9,591 bases of DNA, taken from assembly GCA_964604675.1 (NCBI GenBank), contig CAZSAT010000194.1, positions 1-9,591 on the forward strand, in the 5' to 3' direction. The number at the start of each line of letters is the position of its first letter. Position 1 is the stretch's first letter. The DNA comes from CAZSAT01 sp964604675. GTDB lineage: Bacteria > Myxococcota_A > UBA796 > CAJQPC01. The notes beneath the pieces are model-generated. The model made no database searches. It saw only the letters and a list, made by a program, of their open reading frames with translations, and was not told the DNA's origin. The position numbers were made by a program, and so were the translations under genes. This document shows, piece after piece, positions 1 to 7,363 of this stretch.

Positions 1-1029
<1,029 letters not shown>

Positions 1030-1033
<4 letters not shown>

Positions 1034-1557
1034 TCCTCGCCCTGCTCGCCTGCCAGCCCACGCTCATCGACCTGAGCGAAGACACCTCGGCACCCACCGA
1101 CGACACGGCCGCCAGCTCCGACGACACCGGGCCGACGACCAGCGACAGCGGTGGCAACGCCTCCAGCGGACCCTGGGGCTGGACGGGCTACCGCGCCTAC
1201 GACATCGGCGAGCGCTGCGACGGCGAGCTCGACGAGGAGGGGCTCGAGCTCCAGGAGAACACCGCGCACCTGGCCGCTGCGTGCCCCGACTGCGAGCGCT
1301 TCTTCCAGCTGAGCGTGAGCCCCGAGGAGATCTGCGGGCTGGGCGTGGCGAGCCCCACCTGGCGCGGCCTGAGCTACCCCGAGGCCGGGCGGGTGGGCAT
1401 CTACGCGATCAACGAAGGCGACGGCGGGTGGGCCGCGTCCCACTACGCCGACGCCGACGACGGCGACCGGGTGGACTACGCCTGGGACGGCGACCTCGGC
1501 CAGACCACCTACACCGCCGAGGGCTGGTTCGAGCTGGTGCCGCTCGAGGACGGCTGA
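1030..1557 (+). CDS. Small cysteine-containing predicted lipoprotein, 175 aa, unknown function
   Basis: ATG at 1030 overlaps the TGA of the DUF3500 gene by 4 bp, and a GGAAG at 1018-1022 gives a 7-nt spacing, so this start is preferred over in-frame codons further inside the upstream gene. The protein begins with a very short hydrophobic stretch ending in a lipobox, 'LLAC', with Cys8 as the predicted lipidation site. A Ser/Thr/Asp-rich linker covers residues 14-46. The mature domain has four cysteines: Cys63, Cys85 and Cys88 (a CPDC pair) and Cys102. These could form disulfides outside the cytoplasm or bind a metal. The C-terminal half is rich in Gly, Asp, Tyr and Trp and looks beta-rich. I do not recognise a named family. 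Overlap with the DUF3500 gene suggests the two products act together, probably at the cell envelope. The stop at 1555-1557 is in the same frame as the following acyltransferase. Confidence 0.8.
1546..1550 (+). promoter_or_regulatory. GAGGA Shine-Dalgarno-like site, 10 nt before ATC at 1561
   Basis: GAGGA lies at the end of the small lipoprotein gene. It would suit initiation close to the stop codon at 1555-1557, where the acyltransferase frame begins to look coding. It is much too far from the GTG at 1633 to serve that start. It may simply be part of the Glu-Asp codons of the upstream gene. Confidence 0.3.
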
Positions 1558-1632
1558 GCCATCCTCGACACCCGCATCGGCTCCCCGTTCCAGCGGGCCT
1601 TCTACTGGTTCGCCTGGAGCCTGACCGGACCG
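1558..1632 (+). other. Coding-like in-frame N-terminal extension of the acyltransferase lacking a standard start codon
   Basis: Between the lipoprotein stop and the first GTG of the acyltransferase there are 25 sense codons in the acyltransferase frame, and all but one (GGA) end in G or C, as in real genes of this window. The predicted residues include 'FQRAFYWFAWSLTGPVWW', an amphipathic/hydrophobic segment of the kind that precedes the HX4D motif in PlsC-type enzymes. No ATG, GTG or TTG occurs in it. Candidate unusual starts are ATC at 1561 (GAGGA 10 nt upstream) and CTG at 1621. An ATG to ATC change or a base-call error at 1563 would explain the picture. Confidence 0.6.
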
Positions 1633-2721
1633 GTGTGGTGGCTGCTGTTCCGCTGGCGTCCGCGCTTTGCCGAGCTGCCTCGAGACCGTCCCTTCCTGCT
1701 GCTCGGCAACCACACCTCGTTCTTCGACCCGGTGTGGGCCGCCTTCTGGATCGGACGCCGGGCCAACTTCATGGCGTCGAGCGCCCTGTTCCGCATCCCG
1801 GTCGCGGGCAGGATCCTGAGCTGGTGCGGGGCCTTTCCCAAGGCGAAGTTCTTCAAGGACCGCCCGAGCATGAAGCTCCTGGACGACCGCTACAACGCCG
1901 GCGAGGTGGTGGTGATGTTCCCCGAGGGCACCCGCACCTGGGACGGCCGGCCGGGCACGGTGCTGCCGGGCATCGGGCGGCTGGTGAAGCGTCTCGACGC
2001 CAAGGTGGTGGTGGCCCGGATCACCAACGGCCACCTGTTCCAGCCACGCTGGGCGCGGTACCCGCGGTGGCTGCGGGTGCACGTGGAGCACGCCGAGCTC
2101 GAGCTGGACACGGGCCAGTCGGCCGAGGCGATCACCGACGCCATCGCCAAGGCCATCCGCATCGACCACACCATCCTCGCGCCGCCGGGAACGGTGGGCT
2201 TCCGGCTCGCGCATGGCCTGCCGACCTACCTCTGGGCGTGCCCCGCCTGCTTCGAGCTGGAGGGGCTGGCCATCGACCCCAGCGACGACGACCGCGTGGT
2301 GTGCGGTGGCTGCGGCGCGGGCTGGACGGTGGACGTGAGCGCGCGGCTGAACGGCCACCTGAGCTGGCGCGTGGACCAGGCCTTCGACCGCGTGGCGGCG
2401 CGCTTCGGCAGCCCGCCGGCCGCCTGCCGGGACACGCTGGACCGCTCCGGGGTGGCCCTGAGCGCGCCGGACGCGGTGCTGCTGCGGCTGGAGCGTGGGT
2501 TCGAGGCCGTGGAGCTCGCACGGGGTCAGGTGACCCTCGGACCCTCGGGCCTGCGGGTGGCCGACCAGGCCTTCGCCCTCGACGCGATGCAGGCGGTGAG
2601 CGTGGAGGTGGCCAACGCGCTCACCTTCCGCGACGCCGACGGCCAGCTCCACCAGCTCGACGTGCAGGGGGAGAGCCCGCTGAAGTGGGGCCACTTCCTG
2701 CGGGGGTGGGTGCGCACGTAG
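1633..2721 (+). CDS. PlsC-type 1-acyl-glycerol-3-phosphate acyltransferase-like protein with C-terminal zinc ribbon
   Basis: The protein has the lysophospholipid acyltransferase signatures: an NHTSFFDP block giving HX4D (His27 to Asp32) for catalysis, and FPEGTR (residues 96-101) for glycerol-phosphate binding, followed by a 'LPGIGRL' block. The family transfers an acyl group from acyl-CoA or acyl-ACP to a lysophospholipid at the inner face of the membrane. After about residue 190 there is an extension: a zinc-ribbon-like Cys203-x2-Cys206-x17-Cys224-x2-Cys227, then about 110 residues of alternating short beta-like segments that could be a PH-like domain (inference). The 362-aa length exceeds the roughly 240 aa of a minimal PlsC. 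GTG at 1633 is the first standard start, but it has only a GGAG 13 nt upstream, and the coding signal continues upstream to 1558, so the true N-terminus is probably up to 24 residues longer. The exact substrate cannot be read from sequence. The gene is followed after 8 nt by the sulfotransferase-like gene. Confidence 0.88.
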   Translation: MWWLLFRWRPRFAELPRDRPFLLLGNHTSFFDPVWAAFWIGRRANFMASSALFRIPVAGRILSWCGAFPKAKFFKDRPSMKLLDDRYNAGEVVVMFPEGTRTWDGRPGTVLPGIGRLVKRLDAKVVVARITNGHLFQPRWARYPRWLRVHVEHAELELDTGQSAEAITDAIAKAIRIDHTILAPPGTVGFRLAHGLPTYLWACPACFELEGLAIDPSDDDRVVCGGCGAGWTVDVSARLNGHLSWRVDQAFDRVAARFGSPPAACRDTLDRSGVALSAPDAVLLRLERGFEAVELARGQVTLGPSGLRVADQAFALDAMQAVSVEVANALTFRDADGQLHQLDVQGESPLKWGHFLRGWVRT

Positions 2722-2729
2722 ACTGCGCC

Positions 2730-4139
2730 ATGCTCTTGTTCCTCGCCTGCACGCCCGCCGAAGTCGAGGTCGTGGACTCCGCGCCGACCGCTACCGACGA
2801 CACCTCGGTGACGACCGACACCGATCCGGCGCCGAACGACACCGACCCCGGCTCGGGCACCGACACGCCGCTCTCCCTCGCCCTGCACGACGAGATCGAG
2901 AGCATCGTGTACGCCAGCTTCGGCCTCGCGGGGGACGCCTCGGTGCGCGTGGAGTACCGCTTCGACGACGACACCTGGCTCAGCACCCCGAGCCACGACC
3001 TGGGCGCAGGCGACCACGAGCTCCCGGTGTTCGGGGTGCCCTACGCGACCGCCACCGAGGTGCGCCTGGTGGTCGGCGACACCGCCGGCGAGGCCCAGTC
3101 CATCACCACGGGTGAGCTGCCCCAGTGGTTCCCGCAGCCCACCCTGCTCGCCAACGTGCCCGAAGGCCAGCAGGAGACCGGCAACTACCTGCTCGGCTCC
3201 ATCAACGGCAACGCGGGCGGCTGGACCAGCGGCGAGTACTGGATGTTCATCCTGGACCGCGAGGCGCGGCCGGTGTGGGTGATGCGCGGCTCCGACGACG
3301 ACTACACGATCTACCTGCACGTCTCCAACGACGGCGAGATCCTGTGGGACATCGCCACCTACTGGTCGGACTGGGACGGCGGCGCGGGGTCCGAGCTGCA
3401 CCGCATGGATCTGGAGGGCACCATCTCCCAGAGCTGGTCGCTGCCCGGCCTGCACCACTGCTTCGTGGAGCTGCCCGACGGCTCGATCGTGTGGGGTGCG
3501 GCGGAGGGCAGCACCACGGAGATCGTGAAGCGCGCCTACCCCGACGGCACGGTGGAGACCGTGTGGGATTGCCGTCCGTTCTACGCACAGATCGGCGAGA
3601 CCGACTGGTGCCACACGAACTCGATCTTCCACGTGCCCAGCCGCGACACCCTGCTCTTGAGCTTCCCCACGCGGAACACCTTCGTGCTCGAGGTCGACAT
3701 GAAGACCGGCGAGGAGCTGCGCTGGTGGGGCCACGTGGAGGACGCCTGGGCCTTCGACCCACCCGAGAGCGCCTTCGAGTACCAGCACGGGGCCACCTTC
3801 ACGGACTCGGGCACCCTGATGGTCAGCTCCCAGGTGAGCCCCGCGTCGAACGAGGGGGTGGTGCGCGAGTACGCGCTGAACGAGACCGACCAGGTGCTCG
3901 AGCAGGTGTGGACCTTCGGCGCCGGCGACGGCATCACGGCGCGCAACGCCGGCGAAGCCCACCGGCTGCCCAACGGCAACACCCTGCACAACACCGGCAC
4001 CACCCCCCGCGTGCGCGAGATCACGCCCCAGGACGAGGTGGTGTGGGACGTCACCTTCCAGGACGACCGGCTGATCGGGCGGACCGTGCTGATCGAAGAC
4101 CTCTACGACCTGGCCGAGGTCGGGGTGGAGCCCAAGTAG
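2730..4139 (+). CDS. Arylsulfotransferase (ASST)-like beta-propeller, predicted lipoprotein, 469 aa
   Basis: ATG at 2730 is chosen because it gives a hydrophobic start ending in the lipobox 'FLAC' (Cys7); no clear Shine-Dalgarno precedes it. Residues 8-48 are an Asp/Thr/Pro-rich linker. A beta-sandwich-like N-terminal part is followed by a propeller with repeated 'G-x-x-x-W' blade ends. Family-like blocks are a His-His pair at 242-243 with 'ELPDGSIVW', 'CHTNSIF' (His295), 'TFVLEVDMKTGEELRWWG', 'YQHGATF' (His353) and 'AHRLPNGNTLHNTG' (His411) before 'RVREI'. In characterised bacterial ASST, histidines in the propeller carry out transfer of sulfate from an aryl sulfate donor to a phenol acceptor in the periplasm. 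I see matching His-containing blocks but cannot align the exact catalytic His. Cys281 and Cys294 may form a disulfide. Many proteins of this fold have no tested activity, so a binding or structural role is possible. It sits 8 nt after the acyltransferase and is probably co-transcribed with it. Confidence 0.82.
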   Translation: MLLFLACTPAEVEVVDSAPTATDDTSVTTDTDPAPNDTDPGSGTDTPLSLALHDEIESIVYASFGLAGDASVRVEYRFDDDTWLSTPSHDLGAGDHELPVFGVPYATATEVRLVVGDTAGEAQSITTGELPQWFPQPTLLANVPEGQQETGNYLLGSINGNAGGWTSGEYWMFILDREARPVWVMRGSDDDYTIYLHVSNDGEILWDIATYWSDWDGGAGSELHRMDLEGTISQSWSLPGLHHCFVELPDGSIVWGAAEGSTTEIVKRAYPDGTVETVWDCRPFYAQIGETDWCHTNSIFHVPSRDTLLLSFPTRNTFVLEVDMKTGEELRWWGHVEDAWAFDPPESAFEYQHGATFTDSGTLMVSSQVSPASNEGVVREYALNETDQVLEQVWTFGAGDGITARNAGEAHRLPNGNTLHNTGTTPRVREITPQDEVVWDVTFQDDRLIGRTVLIEDLYDLAEVGVEPK

Positions 4140-4169
4140 CGGGCAACCGCCTCGTCATCGGTCGCCCGC
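4139..4169 (+). terminator. Hairpin immediately after the sulfotransferase-like stop codon, no T-tract
   Basis: Bases 4139-4149 (GCGGGCAACCG) can pair with 4159-4169 (CGGTCGCCCGC), an 11-position stem with one A/C mismatch and a 9-nt loop. It starts on the last base of the stop codon. There is no run of T after it, so it is a weak candidate for termination, or for attenuation or mRNA stabilisation between the two genes. Confidence 0.35.
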
Positions 4170-4184
4170 GGCGCGACGGGCAGC

Positions 4185-6470
4185 ATGCCCGGCATGCTCT
4201 TCCTGCTCGGCTGCGCGCTGCACGCCATCCGCACCCCCGAGGCCTCCTACCCCCAGACCGACGGCGAGCTGCTGGTGGCCGGGCTCGAGGCCCCGGTGAC
4301 CGTGTACCGCGACGCCTACGGCGTGCCGCACATCCGAGCCGAGAGCGAACGGGACCTCTGGTTCACCGTGGGCTTCGTGCACGCCCAGGACCGGCTCTTC
4401 CAGATGGACCTGGTGCGCCGGCTGGGCTCCGGACGCATGGCGGCCTGGTTCGGGTCGATGGCCACCGACTTCGACGCGTTCATGCAGTCGCTGGAGCTCG
4501 ACGCCAAGGTCGCCGAGCGCCTCCCCGACGCGGACCCGGAGCTCGTGGCGGTAGGAGACGCCTACACCGCAGGCATCAACGCGGGCGCGGCGAGCCTGCC
4601 CGCGCTCCCCGCGGAGTACCGGGTGCTCGGGGTGGACTGGGAGCCGTGGAAGCGCACCGACGCCCTGGCCACCAGCATCATCAACTCCTGGATCCTGTCG
4701 GAGAACGCCCCCAAGGAGCTCATCACACTCTTGCTGGCCGACCGCCTCGACGCCGACACCGCCACGGCGCTCTGGCGCTGGGACCCCGACTCCCCCCCGG
4801 TCGACCCCTACTGGGACGAGCTGCGCACCTGGGACATCGGCGGGCTCGACACCCCGTTCCAGGGGCTGGTCGAGTTCCTGTGGGGGGTGCACGATCCCTC
4901 CGCCTCGAACAACTGGGCGGTGGCGGGCGAGCGAAGCGCCGACGGCTCCCCCATCCTCGCGAACGACCCCCACCTGCTCCAGATGGTGCCCAGCGTGTGG
5001 CACATCTACGAGGGCCGCGGCGGCGACGTGCACACGGCGGGCGCCACCCTGGCCGGCACGCCCTTTCCTGCCAGCGGGCACAACGAGCAGGTGGCCTGGG
5101 GCGTGACCAACGTGATGGCCGACTACGTGGACCTCGCCGTGGTCGAGCGCGTGGGCGACACCGGCTACGTGCTGGCGGGCGAGGAGAAGACCCTGCGCTT
5201 CGTGGAGGTCGAGGTGGAGGTCGCTGGCGAGAAGCAGCCGGCACGGCGGACGATCGCCTGGACCGAGCTCGGGCCGGTCATCACGAGGCTCGAGGGCACC
5301 CACCTGGTGGCGTTGCGCTGGAACCTCTTCGAGACCCGCGACGACACGGCCCAGATGTGGTTCGAGATCCAGAAGTCCGAGACCGTGCACGACGTGATGG
5401 AGGCAGCCGAGCGCCCCTCGATCCTGTCGCAGAATCTCGTGTCGGCCGACACATCTGGACACATCGGCTGGCAGATCTTCGGGTCGCTCCCCAAGCGGGT
5501 CGGATTCAGCGGACGGGTGCCGTACCCGGCCAGCGATCCGGCGTATGGCTGGGACGGCTTCCTCACCGACCTGCCCGGTCAGCTCGACCCGGACGTGGGC
5601 TACGTGCGCACCGCGAACGCGCAGCCAGACGGCGAGAGCGACCCCTACCGCCTCTCCACCGCCTTCATGCCCGCCTGGCGCCACGACCGCATCGCGGAGG
5701 TGCTCAGCGCAAGCAACCAGCACACCCCCGGGTCGATGGCCGCCCTGCAGCAGGACGTGCACGACGCCCACGCCGCCCACGAGGTGCCGCGCTTCCTGGG
5801 CTACGTCAGCGCTCCGTTGACCGGCGAGGCCGAACGCTGCCGGGCCACCCTGGCCGCCTGGGACTTCCAGGCCACCGTGGAGAGCGAAGGCATGGCGGTG
5901 TGGGCGGTGTTCCAGGAGGAGCTGCTGCGTATCGCGGTGCTCGACGAGCTGGGGGAGCTCGGCCACCGCTTGTACACCGCCGCGGCCATCTCGGGGCGGA
6001 GCGTGCTCGATGGCGACGTGGAGCGCTTCCTCGACGACCCGGCCACCGACGTGGAGACCGCGTTGGCCAACACGTGCCGGCAACTCCCCGCGGGCACGAC
6101 CTGGGGTGGCATCCATCCCCTGCGCATCCGGCACCCGTTCTCGGACGAGTCGAAGCTGCTCGAGAGCTGGTCGATGCCCGAGGTGCCCTGGCCGGGCAGC
6201 CACCAGACGGTGAACCAGGCGGGCTACAGCTTCTTCGAGGACCACTTCGAGACCACGTGGATGGCGTCGCTGCGCGTCATCACGCCGCTGTCGGACGTGG
6301 GCGCCGCCACCTTCAGCTACCCCGGTGGCCAGTCGGGTCAGCCCGCGCACCCGCACAGCCAGGACCTGTTCGCGCCCTTCGTGGCCGGAGAGCAGCTGCC
6401 CCTGTGGTTCCACGACGACGACGTGATCGCGAACGCGGTCGAGACCCTGCGGCTGGTGCCAGCGCAATAG
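4185..6470 (+). CDS. Penicillin acylase family Ntn-hydrolase (N-acyl amide hydrolase), predicted lipoprotein
   Basis: The precursor of 761 aa is of normal family length. The alpha-chain region shows 'YGVPHIRA' and 'HAQDRLFQMDLVRR' (His66 onward). The beta-chain nucleophile is Ser241 in 'SASNNWAV'; the family matures by self-cleavage just before this Ser. Counting it as B1, His is at B23 in 'NDPHL', 'GVTNV' supplies Val-B70 of the oxyanion region, and 'TANAQ' gives Asn478 = B238. His-B23 is the pattern of glutaryl/cephalosporin and acyl-homoserine-lactone acylases as I recall them, rather than the Gln of penicillin G acylase. 'GGQSGQP' near the C-terminus is also typical. The reaction is hydrolysis of an amide to a carboxylic acid and an amine; the substrate is unknown. 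The N-terminus carries a lipobox 'LLGC' (Cys10, or Cys7 if ATG 4194 is used). An in-frame stop (4137-4139) lies upstream with no start codon between, so the start must be 4185 or 4194. The residue before the nucleophile is Ala rather than the more usual Gly. Confidence 0.92.
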   Translation: MPGMLFLLGCALHAIRTPEASYPQTDGELLVAGLEAPVTVYRDAYGVPHIRAESERDLWFTVGFVHAQDRLFQMDLVRRLGSGRMAAWFGSMATDFDAFMQSLELDAKVAERLPDADPELVAVGDAYTAGINAGAASLPALPAEYRVLGVDWEPWKRTDALATSIINSWILSENAPKELITLLLADRLDADTATALWRWDPDSPPVDPYWDELRTWDIGGLDTPFQGLVEFLWGVHDPSASNNWAVAGERSADGSPILANDPHLLQMVPSVWHIYEGRGGDVHTAGATLAGTPFPASGHNEQVAWGVTNVMADYVDLAVVERVGDTGYVLAGEEKTLRFVEVEVEVAGEKQPARRTIAWTELGPVITRLEGTHLVALRWNLFETRDDTAQMWFEIQKSETVHDVMEAAERPSILSQNLVSADTSGHIGWQIFGSLPKRVGFSGRVPYPASDPAYGWDGFLTDLPGQLDPDVGYVRTANAQPDGESDPYRLSTAFMPAWRHDRIAEVLSASNQHTPGSMAALQQDVHDAHAAHEVPRFLGYVSAPLTGEAERCRATLAAWDFQATVESEGMAVWAVFQEELLRIAVLDELGELGHRLYTAAAISGRSVLDGDVERFLDDPATDVETALANTCRQLPAGTTWGGIHPLRIRHPFSDESKLLESWSMPEVPWPGSHQTVNQAGYSFFEDHFETTWMASLRVITPLSDVGAATFSYPGGQSGQPAHPHSQDLFAPFVAGEQLPLWFHDDDVIANAVETLRLVPAQ

Positions 6471-6477
6471 GAGGGGG
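6471..6477 (+). promoter_or_regulatory. Strong ribosome binding site GAGGGGG for the enoyl-CoA isomerase
   Basis: The purine run begins directly after the acylase TAG and ends 1 nt before ATG 6479; its GAGG core (6471-6474) is 4 nt from the ATG. It fills the whole 8-nt gap between the two genes and fixes the start of the downstream gene. Confidence 0.65.
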
Positions 6478-6478
6478 C

Positions 6479-7306
6479 ATGGCCCGCCCCGACCTCGTGC
6501 TCTACGACACCACCGACGACGGTGTCACCACTCTCACCATGAACAACCCGGACCGGCTCAACGGCTGGACCGAGTCGATGATGCGCGCCCTCGCAGCCGC
6601 CATGGCGCGCGCGGCCGAGGACCCGGCCACGAAGGCGGTGGTCCTGACCGGCAACGGTCGCTACTACTGCGCGGGCGTGAACCTGGGCGCCACCATGAAG
6701 CTCGAGCATCCGAAGAAGCTCCGGGCCTTCATCGTGGAGCACAACCAGGACCTGTTCGACCGCTTCATCGACTTCCCGAAGCCGATCCTCATCGCCGCCA
6801 ACGGTCCGGCCATCGGCGCGTGTGTGACCTCGGCCACGCTCTGCGACGGCATCGTGGCCGCCGAGGGCGCCACCTTCAGCACCCCCTTCACCGCCCTCGG
6901 CGTCTCGCCCGAGGGGTGTTCGAGCGTGCACCTGCCCAGGCTGATCGGGGAGGAGAGCGCGCACCGGATGCTCGGGCCGGAGGGGTGGAAGCCCACCGCG
7001 GCCGAGGCGCTGGAGGTGGGGCTGGTCGATGCGGCCGTGCCGGCCGATCAGCTCCTGCCGGCCGCCCACGCGATGGCGCGGGCCTGGATCGCCGAGGGCC
7101 GCACGCGGAGCTTCCGAGCGGGGGCGACCGCGGAAGAGCTCCGTGAGGTCAACGCCAGGGAGTCGGTCGCGCTTGCTGAGTCCTTCCTGGGGGTGCCCTT
7201 CCTGCGTGGGCAGTTCCGCTTCTTGTGGAAGAAGAAGAAGTGGGGGCCGGCGCTGACGTTCCTCGCGCTGTGGTGGACGCGGCCGGTGTGGCGCTTGGCA
7301 TTGTAG
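6479..7306 (+). CDS. Crotonase-fold enoyl-CoA isomerase (ECI2-like delta3,delta2-enoyl-CoA isomerase) with hydrophobic C-terminal tail
   Basis: The 275-aa protein has the enoyl-CoA hydratase/isomerase fold signatures: 'CAGVNL' (Ala65-Gly66) and 'NGPAIGACVTSATLCD' (Gly113) supply the oxyanion hole for the acyl-CoA thioester. The diagnostic block is 'FSTPFTALGVSPEGCSS', closely resembling eukaryotic peroxisomal/mitochondrial ECI2, where the Glu of 'PEG' (here Glu145) moves the proton between C2 and C4. The first Glu of a true hydratase is replaced by Phe, which argues against hydratase activity. The likely role is shifting cis/trans-3-enoyl-CoA to trans-2-enoyl-CoA so unsaturated fatty acids can enter beta-oxidation in the cytoplasm. 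The C-terminus is odd: four Lys (251-254) followed by about 20 mostly hydrophobic, Trp-rich residues, which could dock on the membrane. It is 8 nt downstream of the acylase and almost certainly co-transcribed. Other crotonase activities cannot be excluded. Confidence 0.88.
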   Translation: MARPDLVLYDTTDDGVTTLTMNNPDRLNGWTESMMRALAAAMARAAEDPATKAVVLTGNGRYYCAGVNLGATMKLEHPKKLRAFIVEHNQDLFDRFIDFPKPILIAANGPAIGACVTSATLCDGIVAAEGATFSTPFTALGVSPEGCSSVHLPRLIGEESAHRMLGPEGWKPTAAEALEVGLVDAAVPADQLLPAAHAMARAWIAEGRTRSFRAGATAEELREVNARESVALAESFLGVPFLRGQFRFLWKKKKWGPALTFLALWWTRPVWRLAL

Positions 7307-7323
7307 CGCCCCAGAGCTACGCT
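7295..7323 (+). promoter_or_regulatory. Candidate sigma70-type promoter for the flavoprotein gene
   Basis: TTGGCA (7295-7300, five of six bases of the -35 consensus) and TACGCT (7318-7323, a weaker -10 match) are separated by exactly 17 nt. The -35 lies within the end of the isomerase gene and the predicted transcript would start about 33 nt before ATG 7364. In such GC-rich DNA this is among the few AT-richer spots. It would allow the flavoprotein to be expressed separately from the upstream cluster. No experimental support. Confidence 0.35.
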
Positions 7324-7353
7324 TTCGTGGACCCCAGGATGGGCTGAACCACC

Positions 7354-7359
7354 AGGAAG
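7354..7359 (+). promoter_or_regulatory. Ribosome binding site AGGAAG for the flavoprotein
   Basis: AGGAAG ends 4 nt before ATG 7364 (its AGGA core is 6 nt away). Since no other start codon exists in frame between the upstream stop (7304-7306) and 7364, this site confirms the short lipobox-bearing N-terminus. Confidence 0.65.
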
Positions 7360-7363
7360 CACG

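Noticed and set aside
4155..6467. A 770-codon minus-strand open frame covering the whole acylase gene
   Set aside because: It mirrors the acylase codon by codon. Its product is dominated by His, Arg, Gly, Val and Ala with no recognisable domain, as expected from antisense of GC-rich coding DNA.
3125..6478. A long + strand frame running into the isomerase gene
   Set aside because: It is the out-of-frame shadow of the sulfotransferase-like and acylase genes; real coding begins at ATG 6479 after a strong RBS.
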